From Rhynchopus sp. YZ270_cl-10 (Eukaryota > Euglenozoa > Diplonemea > Diplonemida > Diplonemidae), in contig OZ037858.1 in the NCBI GenBank assembly GCA_964035575.1, positions 186,001-250,000 on the forward strand: DNA of 64,000 nt. The letters are read 5' to 3'. The translations under genes and the position numbers were made by a program. Under the pieces are notes generated by a model. It worked only from the letters and a program-made list of their open reading frames with translations. It was not told the DNA's origin and ran no database searches. This document shows, one piece after another, positions 52,301 through 61,476 of the stretch (position 1 is the first letter of the stretch; each line of letters starts with the position of its first letter).

Positions 52301-53249
52301 CAAGACTCCATATGTCAGACGCTAGGGTGATTCCTTCTCCGCATTTTACGGCTTCGGGGCTCATCCAAAGGGAGGTTCCTGTGACGCTGTTGACGTCACC
52401 CCCGCTTTCGACGGATAAATTAACGGAGCAGCCGAAATCCGCCAATTTGACAGTCCCGTCCAACCCGACCAGGCAGTTCCCCCCTTTGATGTCACGATGC
52501 AAAATGTTCATCCCATGGAGATACCGCAGCCCTGCGCAGATCTGTGTAGTGTACAGTCGTATGATAGGTTCTCCAAAAGCACCAAGCTTTGCTAGGAGAC
52601 TTGATATCGAGCCCCCAGGGACATATTCCATCATGACGTGCAGGGCAGTGGAGGTCTCCTGCGCGCCGAGGTACTGTACGATGTTGGTATGGGTGAACGG
52701 CTTCATCAATTCGATCTCACGCTTTGCGTTGTGCGAAGTGGACTCAGACTCTCCAAGAAAGAGAATTTCCTTTATTGCGAACAGATCTCCTGTGTTGTTG
52801 TCGATGCCGAGGTAAACCTTTCCTGAAGACCCTGATCCGAGGAGCTGCCCTTTTGCCCAGCTTTTGATTTGTCCGATGTTTGGTTTGATAGTGATCGTTG
52901 GAATGCTGCGAGGACGTCGTGGCGAGCCAGCGAGCTGAGGTTTGGAGGGGTGGTGTGTGAGGCGTTCTTCGCTCTGCATGATCGCAGCTAGATGGGGTGG
53001 GGCTTGGGTGCCGTGGAGATAGTCAATGAATTCGTCTACATCGGTTTGACTTCGTATGGCAATCACATCGCTGTCGCTGTCTGTGTACTGTAAGTGTCTC
53101 AGTACTCTGTGCTGTCCATGTGCGCGTTCGGTCGGTGGTGTTGAAAGCGTTGAAGCCGCCAAGATGCTTGCAACCATGCCCTCATACCCACCCGACTCCT
53201 CCCACTCCACCTCCAGCACGCTCTCGCCTGTCTCGACAACCAGCTTCAT
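49398..53249 (-). CDS. PB1 - MAPKKK kinase - F-box - CK1-like pseudokinase fusion (2 exons)
   Basis: A 1240-aa protein. Residues 1-80 look like a PB1 domain (VLRHLQYTDSDSDVIAIRSQ). An active-looking STE11/MAPKKK kinase spans about 130-395: glycine loop GSGSSGKV, Lys160, HRDIKGGN (251-258), DFG (271-273) and GTSLWMSPEA. A Ser/Pro-rich linker leads to an F-box-like helix group at about 605-660 (LGLSDGVVFRILYFLDVVSL). A second kinase fold runs from about 700 to the end with a long insert; it resembles CK1/VRK kinases in its C-lobe (DYSLLVNLF). Its catalytic motifs are lost, with HGNVSPSN in place of HRD..N and VNFSSA in place of DFG. Exon 1 is 53249-49614 and exon 2 is 49484-49398, with a 129-nt intron (donor GTATGT, acceptor AAAACAG). 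Splicing restores the CK1 pattern DYSLLVNL-FRVMLAEKG. The ATG is 13 nt after GTGCTCCTTAG. Confidence 0.86.
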   Translation of the reverse strand: MKLVVETGESVLEVEWEESGGYEGMVASILAASTLSTPPTERAHGQHRVLRHLQYTDSDSDVIAIRSQTDVDEFIDYLHGTQAPPHLAAIMQSEERLTHHPSKPQLAGSPRRPRSIPTITIKPNIGQIKSWAKGQLLGSGSSGKVYLGIDNNTGDLFAIKEILFLGESESTSHNAKREIELMKPFTHTNIVQYLGAQETSTALHVMMEYVPGGSISSLLAKLGAFGEPIIRLYTTQICAGLRYLHGMNILHRDIKGGNCLVGLDGTVKLADFGCSVNLSVESGGDVNSVTGTSLWMSPEAVKCGEGITLASDIWSLGCTIVEMGSGRPPWDDAKFVNEWAAMYYISTTESGPPIPRGLSRQAHSWLSHCFKIDHNERAELDTLLCHPFLTESFSEQSTDPDMQPPGPHELRPPPVFPTLDKTAEREVGVGMLGDGTASEACFTPLMMSSQEEAFPDFTTAPSESGPLSAPLVAFVGGHLNPQACSSLTSPYCNIGSPVGFPCASNKNPDNASCIPSLPVLPGGYVTEAQNGSPTLKNTVVSDPGDITEFLKSGEFNRDSCTIDPPEVGSVPAYGAGRPPLPKTQKAVDAEVMNLACSPNGGSQRHRLSALLGLSDGVVFRILYFLDVVSLCETSVCNSALRHMIDKGRNEAIWRKIFCTEFGGTTLVQSSLIQNWKNYVMQSALQRRETINPRLRFVQKMTNSNKIYSGAYAGETGYRKVVLKIEKKHIPFSGTMSSLIYQGNVRPLSFMNGTPERPHPTPTSTHIDEAPFSTPSSCPHSTPNVLKPVATPPLRNTRGFRPSPVVRPHPARNPRLNGSPTKGDRFTEGAVMSPPLNFKITHLQPLNKDGVTEDAEKTEKVDVVVPLPEALKELKEVKEAKDAKDCLSPIPLTSPPFKLPTSPPPLGYSGTPKEDHHTMFGDREHCLHPGGFGTVAANSHVMNHGNGHSTAKKWSSYEYTTELDRTEQRKREERREMSSLLLQDYKFLKELSDAGVEGVLAPLWFGPYSGGTVLALPAAGPSLNDLLLFSGNRFSCKTVCLIALRALKILEDVHNEGIVHGNVSPSNILLKSADPDEPPVDLVLVNFSSARCWRDKKTLKMTSSRSSPKIRSKEQLFFSSVHVQMECTSSPRDDLVSLAYMLFFFYHGHLPWLPLHEQSFRPNAQKGKEMIASKKKFLNETKSHPPLQLHHFLKYTSGIRANQSPDYSLLVNLVCENFEKGDSGDCTTVATQPRQLHYSNNLSKEKGGKSPKKIKQFRVMLAEKGALTDPLVDGAWTGLQMYTA
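49532..49588 (+). repeat. R3 hairpin repeat inside the kinase-gene intron
   Basis: GTTGGAGTAGTGTAGTTGCC, TCGGTTGTGTTGCCACAG, TGTGCAATCTCCACTG. It differs from the copy at 14151-14207 by two or three bases. It fills nearly half of a 129-nt intron without introducing a stop, so intron retention would add 43 residues rather than end the protein. Confidence 0.85.
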
Positions 53250-53558
53250 TGCGTATCTTCCTCTAAGGAGCACATTTGATTAGAAACAAAAAAGTGAAGT
53301 TAAAAGTGCAAAAGAAAAAATTGCGTTAGGGAAAAAAGAAGAGAATAGGAGAGGAGAGGGAACTATGTTCAAAGTTCTGGTGTTGGATTGAGTGGGGGAG
53401 GTGGGTGGGGGGGTTCAGATCCCAGTTGGTTTAAAACTGTCCTTTTTTTGACCTTATCCTTTGCTTTCCTTTGTAAAAAAGAAGTGCGGAGGTATACCTT
53501 TTTTTTGTCAAAAATTTTGAAATACAAAACCCCTTCATGACAGTGGCATAGTACAGTT
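53250..53558. other. short spacer with an R1 copy
   Basis: It holds the predicted acceptor of the kinase gene (CTCCTTAG, ending at 53263) and a partial R1 copy at 53517-53556 (TTGAAATACAAAAC, CCTTCATGACAGTG). The R1 copy touches the stop codon of the next gene, so it must lie in that gene's 3' UTR or at its 3' end. Confidence 0.6.
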
Positions 53559-54950
53559 CTAAAACACCATTTCTCGCACTGTTTTGGCTCCTCCACCCCG
53601 CGATTTTTGCCGACTTTTACAGCGGGGGGCAAGGGTACCACGCATGGCTCCGAAATCAAGACTTTTCCCTCCCCCTGTTGAAGGGCGGGAGACAGGGACG
53701 GAGTAGATGAGTGACGCCTTTTTGAGGTGGCTTCCACAGCCTGCGTCTGCGTCGACCGCACCACTGCCACCACCGGCTATCAATGCGGAATAGCTTCCCT
53801 GCAGACGAAGCGCATGCTCGCAGTCCAGCAAACTCTGCACTTTTAGATACGGATCCTCCACACAATGCGTTCTTTGCAGGAGCGGGCCGTACGCACGCTC
53901 TGCCCTTCGCAATGTTGCTTCTGGCGGCTCCTCTGCAGAATACGTGATGCGCGACAGTCGCGACGACGGGCGTATCCTCTTCTGTGGAACCTCAACAGAT
54001 GCCTTGATTTGAAGCATTTCATGCGTAATAAGCACTCCATTGAGATAACGCGCATTTCGCTTTGGAAGTTGTGTATTTGATGCATCAGTATGAGTTGTAC
54101 CCAACGCCCGTTTTGCCGACGCGGCTGCCAAAGCTAACCGAACCTCTGGTGAAAACAGATGCATCAACTCCTCTTGAAACCTCGCTGCGTGCATCGCTGC
54201 TCGCGTCTTCTCTACTCCGCTGGAACGTTCGGAAGGGTGAATATGCTTCTGCTTTCCCAACCCTCGCATCGACATAATCCTAAGACGTTCTCTTTCAACA
54301 CTTACCCCAGGTCTACCTGGCACCCCACCCACCGCAACCAAACTCTTCACCTCCCTTCTCCCCATCGGAATAGATGACCCCACCGAACCATCTGCTGCAA
54401 CCGGTGGCACACAAGACGGTTTAATAAACTGACAGGTCTGCCGTTTAAACCCATTAGCAGGATCAATCCCAATCGACGCACAAAGCTCCGAAGAACGCGA
54501 CAGTTCTGGCGGAGGCACCCCACCCCCTCCAAGATGGTCTGCATGCAGGAGACTGCAAAACTCTGCAAAGGTAATGACATCTGCATCAGAAAACACCGAA
54601 GGTGGCGGCTTCTTTGCAACAGGTGCACGCAGCGATCTGACCGGTGGAGGGGGGCTATCGGATACCTCCGCATCCTCATCGTCTGCTGGGGGAGACAACA
54701 CACCGTAGCAACTCAGATGCTCGCGAATCCTTTTCAATGAAATGGTCGACTCTCGGGTCACCACAGAACTGCCACCTGCTGCGATCCATGCACCAAATGG
54801 TTCCAACGTGTCCAGACTCCCTCCACGAAGATCTACAGTACTCCCTTCCGGCTCCTCCTCCGGTGGAGGTGACGGCGGTGACGTCGGACTCAATGAAGGT
54901 GCCGTTACCACCCCACCCTCTCCTTCCTCTACATCGCATGTACTCATCAT
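53559..54950 (-). CDS. hypothetical protein with a possible degenerate EF-hand, 463 aa
   Basis: The N-terminus is Pro/Glu-rich and disordered. Around residues 70-140 a helix (TISLKRIREHLSCYG) and a loop-helix (FSDADVITFAEFCSLLHAD) look like parts of an EF-hand pair; the first loop is not canonical, so calcium binding is doubtful. The rest is basic and Ser/Arg-rich, with several RxxS stretches and a short helical segment (EELMHLFSPEVRLALAAASAKRA). No family is recognised. An AATTTCAG acceptor-like site lies about 25 nt before the ATG. Confidence 0.65.
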   Translation of the reverse strand: MMSTCDVEEGEGGVVTAPSLSPTSPPSPPPEEEPEGSTVDLRGGSLDTLEPFGAWIAAGGSSVVTRESTISLKRIREHLSCYGVLSPPADDEDAEVSDSPPPPVRSLRAPVAKKPPPSVFSDADVITFAEFCSLLHADHLGGGGVPPPELSRSSELCASIGIDPANGFKRQTCQFIKPSCVPPVAADGSVGSSIPMGRREVKSLVAVGGVPGRPGVSVERERLRIMSMRGLGKQKHIHPSERSSGVEKTRAAMHAARFQEELMHLFSPEVRLALAAASAKRALGTTHTDASNTQLPKRNARYLNGVLITHEMLQIKASVEVPQKRIRPSSRLSRITYSAEEPPEATLRRAERAYGPLLQRTHCVEDPYLKVQSLLDCEHALRLQGSYSALIAGGGSGAVDADAGCGSHLKKASLIYSVPVSRPSTGGGKSLDFGAMRGTLAPRCKSRQKSRGGGAKTVREMVF

Positions 54951-55853
54951 TTTTTCATTTTTTTGTGAAAAATATCCTGAAATTGAGAGATTTTCGTGAA
55001 AAAAAGGTTGATAAAAAAAAGGGGGAATCTTTTAAGACTATCACACTGAATCTATGAGGGTATTTGTGGGAGATTTTTTTAATCACCCCTTTTTTTTTCT
55101 AACCCTTTCTAGCAAGCTTTTTCCCAGATCGTGATCATGATCTGGTTTTCAGGAATTTTGGAAAAAAAAAAAAAAAAAAAAAAAAAAAGTGCTCGCACAC
55201 GATCTGCAGATGTTCTACTCAATATTTTTTCAGATGAGTCACCACCACGGTTCGCACGGATCGCGATCCGTCAATTGCGGTACTTTTCCGGGAAAAACAA
55301 AAAAAAAAAAAGTTGGGTGCGCACGGGGGTCGCGCTACGCGCCTACCGACTACCGTAGATTTTTAACGATTTTGCTCGGTACGTTTTTCCTTACTAAAAC
55401 CAGAGAATCTCATATTTCATAGTAAGGGTACTTCAGAGTGTTTTTGCACACACATGTGACCCCACCGTGGAGAGTAATCGGCTCGCACAATCAAAAGAAA
55501 GTAGAGAAAAGGGAAAAAGAAAAAAGACAAAAGTTGGGTACCGTGCGCCTGCGGCGCTACTGTGTTCCCACTCAAAACACCACAATTTCATCTGAAGTTG
55601 GGTTTTCAAACCTGAAAATGACCCTTGTTTACGAGTATGGGTTCATATTTTGCAAAAATTTAAGTCAATAAAATTTTGTCCATTTTTCCAAAATGACCCC
55701 ATCACTTTCTGCAATCGCACCGAATCGGACGATGCGATCGACAAAAACGCCTAAAAACGCACCCCATACCCCTTTTTTTTTTCGTGATCTGGACCCCAAA
55801 ATTTTGGTCAAAATCACGTGATCTGGGAACATGCTTGCTTTCTAGAGTTGCTT
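54951..55853. other. spacer occupied by a TIR element
   Basis: Almost all of it is the 725-bp element at 55113-55837. The stop codon of the large neighbouring gene is only 16 bases beyond the element's right end, so the element sits in or next to that gene's 3' UTR. Confidence 0.7.
55113..55837. mobile_element. 725-bp TIR element with 8-bp target duplication
   Basis: Inverted ends starting CAAGC and sharing TTCCCAGATC within the first 20 bases; an 8-bp direct duplication CTTTCTAG on both sides (55105-55112 and 55838-55845). The inside has an A-run, GC-rich words TCGCGCTACGCGC and GTGCGCCTGCGGCGC, and no coding frame. The 8-bp duplication again suggests a hAT-type transposase, but the ends differ from the CAGGG elements, so it is a separate family. 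Confidence 0.85.
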
Positions 55854-58800
55854 TTATTGAATGGATGGGTTCCGATCAGGGGATGACTGCACCGGTACTG
55901 CAGCATCCGCAAAGCCGCGGGCAAGCTCTCTTGCGGAGAGGTCTGTGTGGATGTGGTTCGCAGCAAGCCTCTGCTCTATGTTTCTTCTCCGTTTCTGCAT
56001 ATCCATCAGCGTCTTCTGCAGGTCGTCCTTCTTTGAGGGGCGTTCTAAAGGGAACGGAGAGGCCCCTCCGGTGGCTGTTTCCCTTCCATTCTTCCGTTCT
56101 GGTGAAGCGGCGCGGGCCTTTAATTTCTCCTCCTCAATCCGTTCCACCCCTATATTCAATACTGCATCGGGAACACTACGTTTCCCTCTTTCTGGACTTT
56201 GAGACTGTTTTTTGAGCATTACTTCATTCTCTAACCTTTGCCGTTTGAGTTGTAGTTCTCGGAGTCGCCTTTCTGCTTCGGGGGAGGCTGCAGCGCTGGC
56301 AGAAACAGATGCAGAGGCATATCCTCCTGATTCTTCATCTCCATTGATTAATGCATCTAATAGCGAGGTGCCACTCCCTGACCGCGATGTTTGCGGTGTT
56401 GTAGCTGCAAGAGAAGCGGACTCATCAGCGCCCCCTTCTGAAACAGCCACATCGCTTGCAACACTGAGATGAGAGGAAAATGGTGATCTCGGAGGAGTGG
56501 TAGAGGGGAGAGTAGGGTGGACAGCAGACCCGACCCCCTGCCGCATGGACAAAAACAACCCCATCAGTGAGTCCGCATGCTCCGTCCCCATCTGCAGCAC
56601 CTCATGCGTTCTCCGCACCATCGCATCCAAATCCTTCTTTTGCGCAGGGGAGAAGAGCGCTTCACCGTACATCATCCCTTCCTCCGGAGAGGACCGATGC
56701 GACGCTATCGACCGTGGGGTTGCTGCAGGGGAAAGCAATGGGGTCATCGGAGAGGTCGCGCATGTGTTTGCAATGGTGGCATCTGTTTGGGTTGCTTCGT
56801 TGGAATGCAAGAAATAGCGGGGAGAAGGGATTGGCGAGGTAAGGCGGTCGGCGGTAGGTGGAGTGGTACTGCAGGACAGCACAAAGGCAAGCATTGCGGA
56901 GAAAAGACGTTGTGTCTCCTCTGCCTCCTCTGCTGTTACCTCCGCACGGTGTGTCGTCTCTTCCCCTTCAAGATTGCTTCGATCCATCTTCCACGACAAC
57001 ATCAACAACTGATGATGCGGATCCTGCTGCAAAAACAACCTCGGAATGTCAAACGACTCATTCGCTGCAGAAGAGCACGTTGAGCTCGCTCCAGTCGGAG
57101 ATGACGGGCCTACCATAGGAGTTACCCTTCTTGGACTCCCCTTCAACCCCAAATCCTCTGTATCCGTTGCTTCACTATGCGTCAATACATTTTCAATTGG
57201 TTTAGTATCTTTCCATTCAAAGACCTTTAAAATTCGGGTACGTGGTGGCTTTTCGGGTGAAGCGGTGTAGTTATTACCTCTGAGAAGGGCGGAGGAGAGC
57301 GCTGTATAATCTCTATCCACCTTTTCCTTTTCTTCGTACCAATCTTCGTAGAGGCCTTCGGTGGAGAGATGGAAGGATCCTGACTGCGCTGCCTTAGGTG
57401 CAAAGAGGGTGGCAACGTAGGAGCAGAGGGCGGGGTCATCTGCAGTGAAAATGGTCATATCGTTGACCAGGTTAGGTACTGTAGGGTCTGGGTCTTCGTC
57501 TTCATCGAGGGATTCTGCGAGCGCACCTACAAAGTCTTTTTCAAGAATGGAATCCACGAGGTTTGCGGTGTAAGTATCGCCTCGTGGTGGAGAGGCAGAT
57601 TCGCCAAATAGGTGCGGGCTTTGCATAGCATCTGAGGTAGGTGAATTGGAGGCGTCTGAGGCGCGAATCACAATGGTGCTGCCTTCGCGGTAGGTTGAAC
57701 CGAACTCCATGCCGTCGCGGTCAGTCTCGCTTTCGCCTGCAGAGGAGAGAAGGGAGATGTCGCTAAGCTTCTTCGCACCCATAGCCCGCGCTGGGAAGAT
57801 GTATTCGTCTAGCATTTCGGCGCTTTTCTTTCTCGGTTCATCCTCAGAAGGCCCCTCCGTCGGTTCAGTGAGTGTAATAGAATGCCCCCCTCCCGCACCC
57901 CATTCAGGGTTTTCTCGAACTAAAGGCTGTAACTTTTGTTTAGTTTCCTGAGAATTCCTGCGTTTCATAAGCTTTCTGGTGATAAGTGGTGACGCGCTCG
58001 CAAGATCACGGCTCGCAGGAGATTCGCTTCGAACAGGAGATTCAAAGGTCACAACGCTTCCGGGGCGTTGTTCTTCTTCATCATCTTCTGTAGTATCGCC
58101 TGCAGCGTCGTCGAAGGAGGGGCGGCGGTTGCGTACTCTTCGTTGGTAGTATGCTTTGCCGGAGTTGCGGCGGCGGACGGGGCGGGAGTTGTCGTCGCTT
58201 TCCTCTTCCTCTTCCTCTTCGTCATCGTCTTCGCCTTCAATGTACGAAACAAACGAATCATTCGTTGCTTGCCTAAACGATGCAGGAGATGGAGACGAAT
58301 ACGGCGCATTTTGGCCATCAAAGTCTTCATCCTCTTTGTCAGACAAAGCTTGTGGTGGAGGGTGAATAGGTGGCAACGCTGACGTAGGAGATGTCGAATG
58401 AATACGTGCCTCCGGGCTAGGTGATGTGTCAAGACTCCGCCTCGTAGCAGTAGGTGCAATCGCAATTTCATTCCCAGTCATATCATTGGAATGCCGCACC
58501 TCAGCCTCTCGGTTAAACCGTACCTTCCTCTCCCTCTCCTTTACACTAATGTGCTCAGCATGATCCACAACGCTTTGCAGCCAAGGCCTTCCAAAGGTTA
58601 CCTCCTCAACCTTCGCTGTTATCACCCGAACCGGTTTGATTTTGGTGATCAAATCAATCAGGGTGCGGACCACCCCCGTAGTGATTGTGCATAACATAAC
58701 CAACTCCGTCACCGCCCCGCAATTAAATTTGACAAGCTCTGAGTCATGATACTGTGTAATCTCCACCACAGCCGTCGCCTTATACCGGAACAACACCGAC

Positions 58801-59954
58801 GAATCCAACGAAACAAAAGACAGCTCTTGGTTCGCAAAGAGAAGACATCCATCCAGAATACGTTGCTCCTCTTGCTTCTCCTTTCGAGACAAATAACACG
58901 ACGCATGCAAAAAGCTAATATGAACTCCTTTGCTTATCGACGGAATCTCATTGTTCGCAACAAGCATTTTGACTCGATCCACCCTTTTTTTCCATGTCAT
59001 CGACTGCACCGGACGGTCTCCGATTGTTGCAAACCCTGAATTTGATGTAAACGAATTTTCTCTGGGGATATGAGTATGCGGGTCTTGGTCTACATTAGAA
59101 TGTTCTGATACAGAGCGGTGCAGCATAACATATTGGTGTACATTCGGCGCAGCCGGGAAGTTGTTACGTCCATTCTGTATCGGAGAATTCTGTTGCGGGG
59201 CGCCTTGTAGGTCATTCACACTACGGTCATCCTCTGCACCAGAGACATCCACAATTCCATCCGAATGGTACATTTGGTCAGACACAATCTCCTTCGAATC
59301 TTGCCCTGAAGGTATACTCAACGGGATTCCTACCCTAGATAGCCTCCGTTCTTCCGCCTTCTTCCGCAACACCTCTTGCTCTACAATGTACCTATGCAAT
59401 TCTTTTCCCTTTATTAACGCAGAAAAAGCTTCGTGCTCCTTTGAAGAAGACAAATCAAATCGTAAAAAATGCATTGTTTTGACTGAAGTTAAAATCTTTG
59501 CCGCATCTTCACGTACAATGTTAGGAGGTTGGAGAGGAGGAGGTGGGGAGGCTTCGTCAGGGAGGGTTGGGGTTAGGATGTGAGGGTGGAACATGATGGT
59601 GAGGGTGGCGGTGTTGATGCTGATGAAGTCGGAGTCGGCGTAGACGTAAATGTCGCCACATTCGTTGCCGTCATATTCGATGCACTCATTTTCGATCTCG
59701 TGTCCTCGGGTGTCCCAATGGATGATGCGTTTCGTGCCAACAAAGACCACCCCCGGATCCACCGCAACATCATCCTCAACAACAAACCCAGCGCAGCACA
59801 GCACAACCTCCCCAACCTCCTCTACGTCCAACCCTCGTACAACAGACTTCAGCAGCTCCCATGACTCTGAAATGTGAGCATAGACCTCGCTGACGTTGAG
59901 CGACTCTGTCGCCCGCTTCCCCTCTAAGATATCTCGAATGTGGTCAGCAAGCAT
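55854..59954 (-). CDS. large hypothetical protein with PH-like regions, 1366 aa
   Basis: No family is recognised with confidence. Two beta-rich stretches resemble PH/GRAM-like folds: about residues 45-180 (VVFVGTKRIIHWDTRG...DFISINTATLTIMFH) and about 375-480 (LDGCLLFANQELSFVSLDSSVLFRY). The middle is highly charged and disordered, with an acidic run (EGEDDDEEEEEEESDD) and a Ser/Pro-rich stretch. Near the C-terminus is a coiled coil (EAERRLRELQLKRQRLENEV). Such proteins are often membrane-adjacent scaffolds; that is a guess. The open frame extends 55 codons upstream into an R1 copy. I chose the ATG at 59954, which lies 15 nt after AAAGCCACAG. No intron is apparent, although small in-frame introns could hide in so long a frame. 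Confidence 0.72.
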   Translation of the reverse strand: MLADHIRDILEGKRATESLNVSEVYAHISESWELLKSVVRGLDVEEVGEVVLCCAGFVVEDDVAVDPGVVFVGTKRIIHWDTRGHEIENECIEYDGNECGDIYVYADSDFISINTATLTIMFHPHILTPTLPDEASPPPPLQPPNIVREDAAKILTSVKTMHFLRFDLSSSKEHEAFSALIKGKELHRYIVEQEVLRKKAEERRLSRVGIPLSIPSGQDSKEIVSDQMYHSDGIVDVSGAEDDRSVNDLQGAPQQNSPIQNGRNNFPAAPNVHQYVMLHRSVSEHSNVDQDPHTHIPRENSFTSNSGFATIGDRPVQSMTWKKRVDRVKMLVANNEIPSISKGVHISFLHASCYLSRKEKQEEQRILDGCLLFANQELSFVSLDSSVLFRYKATAVVEITQYHDSELVKFNCGAVTELVMLCTITTGVVRTLIDLITKIKPVRVITAKVEEVTFGRPWLQSVVDHAEHISVKERERKVRFNREAEVRHSNDMTGNEIAIAPTATRRSLDTSPSPEARIHSTSPTSALPPIHPPPQALSDKEDEDFDGQNAPYSSPSPASFRQATNDSFVSYIEGEDDDEEEEEEESDDNSRPVRRRNSGKAYYQRRVRNRRPSFDDAAGDTTEDDEEEQRPGSVVTFESPVRSESPASRDLASASPLITRKLMKRRNSQETKQKLQPLVRENPEWGAGGGHSITLTEPTEGPSEDEPRKKSAEMLDEYIFPARAMGAKKLSDISLLSSAGESETDRDGMEFGSTYREGSTIVIRASDASNSPTSDAMQSPHLFGESASPPRGDTYTANLVDSILEKDFVGALAESLDEDEDPDPTVPNLVNDMTIFTADDPALCSYVATLFAPKAAQSGSFHLSTEGLYEDWYEEKEKVDRDYTALSSALLRGNNYTASPEKPPRTRILKVFEWKDTKPIENVLTHSEATDTEDLGLKGSPRRVTPMVGPSSPTGASSTCSSAANESFDIPRLFLQQDPHHQLLMLSWKMDRSNLEGEETTHRAEVTAEEAEETQRLFSAMLAFVLSCSTTPPTADRLTSPIPSPRYFLHSNEATQTDATIANTCATSPMTPLLSPAATPRSIASHRSSPEEGMMYGEALFSPAQKKDLDAMVRRTHEVLQMGTEHADSLMGLFLSMRQGVGSAVHPTLPSTTPPRSPFSSHLSVASDVAVSEGGADESASLAATTPQTSRSGSGTSLLDALINGDEESGGYASASVSASAAASPEAERRLRELQLKRQRLENEVMLKKQSQSPERGKRSVPDAVLNIGVERIEEEKLKARAASPERKNGRETATGGASPFPLERPSKKDDLQKTLMDMQKRRRNIEQRLAANHIHTDLSARELARGFADAAVPVQSSPDRNPSIQ

Positions 59955-60049
59955 AGTACATTGTGTATGCTGTGGCTTTGAGGGGTTATTTGAGGGATTC
60001 TTTTGAAAAAAATGTATGAAATGGCGAAACTCTGGGGTATAAAAAAAAC

Positions 60050-60117
60050 TTGAAAATTGAAATACAACAGCCTGCTCGTAACAGTATACCTTGGTACATG
60101 ACTGGTGCACTGGGGTC
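60050..60117 (+). repeat. short interspersed repeat R1
   Basis: TTGAAAATTGAAATACAACA, GCCTGCTCGTAACAGTATACC, TTGGTACATGACTGGTGCAC. It ends about 100 nt upstream of the ATG of the 1366-aa gene, inside the frame's upstream extension. Confidence 0.75.
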
Positions 60118-60862
60118 AAAAAAAAAGTTTATATAGGATGAACCTAACAAAATAGTTGGCAAAATACGAGGAGTGGAGGAGGGGATACTTTATTTTTTGC
60201 AATACGCACACAGAAAAATACCTCGAGGAGATTTTTTTTTTGTCGCAACAAAATGACCAAAAAAAATGGTATAAAAAAAAGGGGGTGGGACTATGCGAGA
60301 AAATCAACAATACGGATACAAACTAAAAAGGGGGAAACAGTAGTCTCATCCGAGACTGCCTGGGTCGCAGTGAGGAACCCCCACACCAACAACGAAAACA
60401 AAGCAAGAGTGGACGCGGGATTTTTCCACAAAAAAACAAAAAAAAAAACTTCTGGTTAGTCAGCGTCACGCCTGCTTCGTACGCAGTGAAAGAGAGAATG
60501 AATGCGACCCATGCACAATCAAAAAAAAGAGACAGGCTTGGATAGGGACGATAGGGCCGCTGTTCAGTTCATTGGTTTCTCACATTGACCCCGTTTTCTG
60601 TCAAGATTATACAGTATGCAAAAGGGCTGACATCGTCAATAACTCCCCTTTACATGGGTGAATATCATGCAAACGATGAACATTTGGTACCTTCTGGTAA
60701 GCAAGCTTTTTTGTAACAAAAACAAAAGTGGGGAAAAGATGTTGAACATATATGGGGAGAAGAGAGGAGACAAAAGAAGGGGGGTGAAAACAACAAAACA
60801 ACACCAGATTTTTTCAAGAGAAACCGGTACTAACTTTTTTCATTGTTTTTTTTTTTTTTTTT

Positions 60863-60910
60863 GAAAACTTGGTTGTATTAGTGTAGCCACCCTAGAGTGT
60901 GCTCCACTAT
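60863..60910 (+). repeat. short hairpin repeat R3
   Basis: GAAAACTTGGTTGTATTAGT, GTAGCCACCCTAGAGTGTG, CTCCACTAT. It differs from the copy at 19906-19952 at only a few bases, 41 kb away. Confidence 0.8.
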
Positions 60911-61218
60911 ATTTTTTTTTCCCACACAGACCATAACTCCCCTCCGCAGCCTTCCTCGCCATAAAAGAAAAAAAAGAAGGAAAAACAAAGAAGAAAGAGG
61001 AGAGGGAGAGGGAGAGGAAACCGCACGGCATGCAGGCAGAGAGGGCCCATACAAAGAAAGTAAGTGACTTCAAATACAAAGCCCTCTCGTGAAGTGCTGA
61101 CAGGGAAACTGTAAGCAGGCACACAACCATTGCCACAACCTGATTGGGAAGGGGTGATCATGGAGAACGACAGAATAGATACAATGTGCAGTATTTCTCT
61201 CATCATCACAAAAATATA

Positions 61219-61291
61219 TTGACTTGAAAAATATCAAGCCATTTGGTGGCAGTGTACCTTGGTGTACAACCAGAACACCGTGGGTGGACCC
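61219..61291 (+). repeat. short interspersed repeat R1
   Basis: TTGACTTGAAAAATATCAAG, CCATTTGGTGGCAGTGTACC, TTGGTGTACAACCAG, CACCGTGGGTGGACCC. A long-form copy with a diverged centre. Confidence 0.7.
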
Positions 61292-61476
61292 TCCCGTTGG
61301 CCAGACAGAATATTGAAGATACAGGGTAATTAGGCCGTGATGTAGGTTACGACTGGGGGGGCCTCTTCCCGTTTCGCTGTGGGAAAGAAAGTAGCGTTGA
61401 TAACTGATGACTGATTTGAAGGTATTTGCTGGCAGATTTGTGATATTTATCCCCCCCTTTTTTTTTGATAATTTGT

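Noticed and set aside
59955-60119. 55-codon upstream extension of the 1366-aa protein
   Set aside because: It is translated from an R1 repeat and its flank; an acceptor-like CCACAG lies between it and the chosen ATG.
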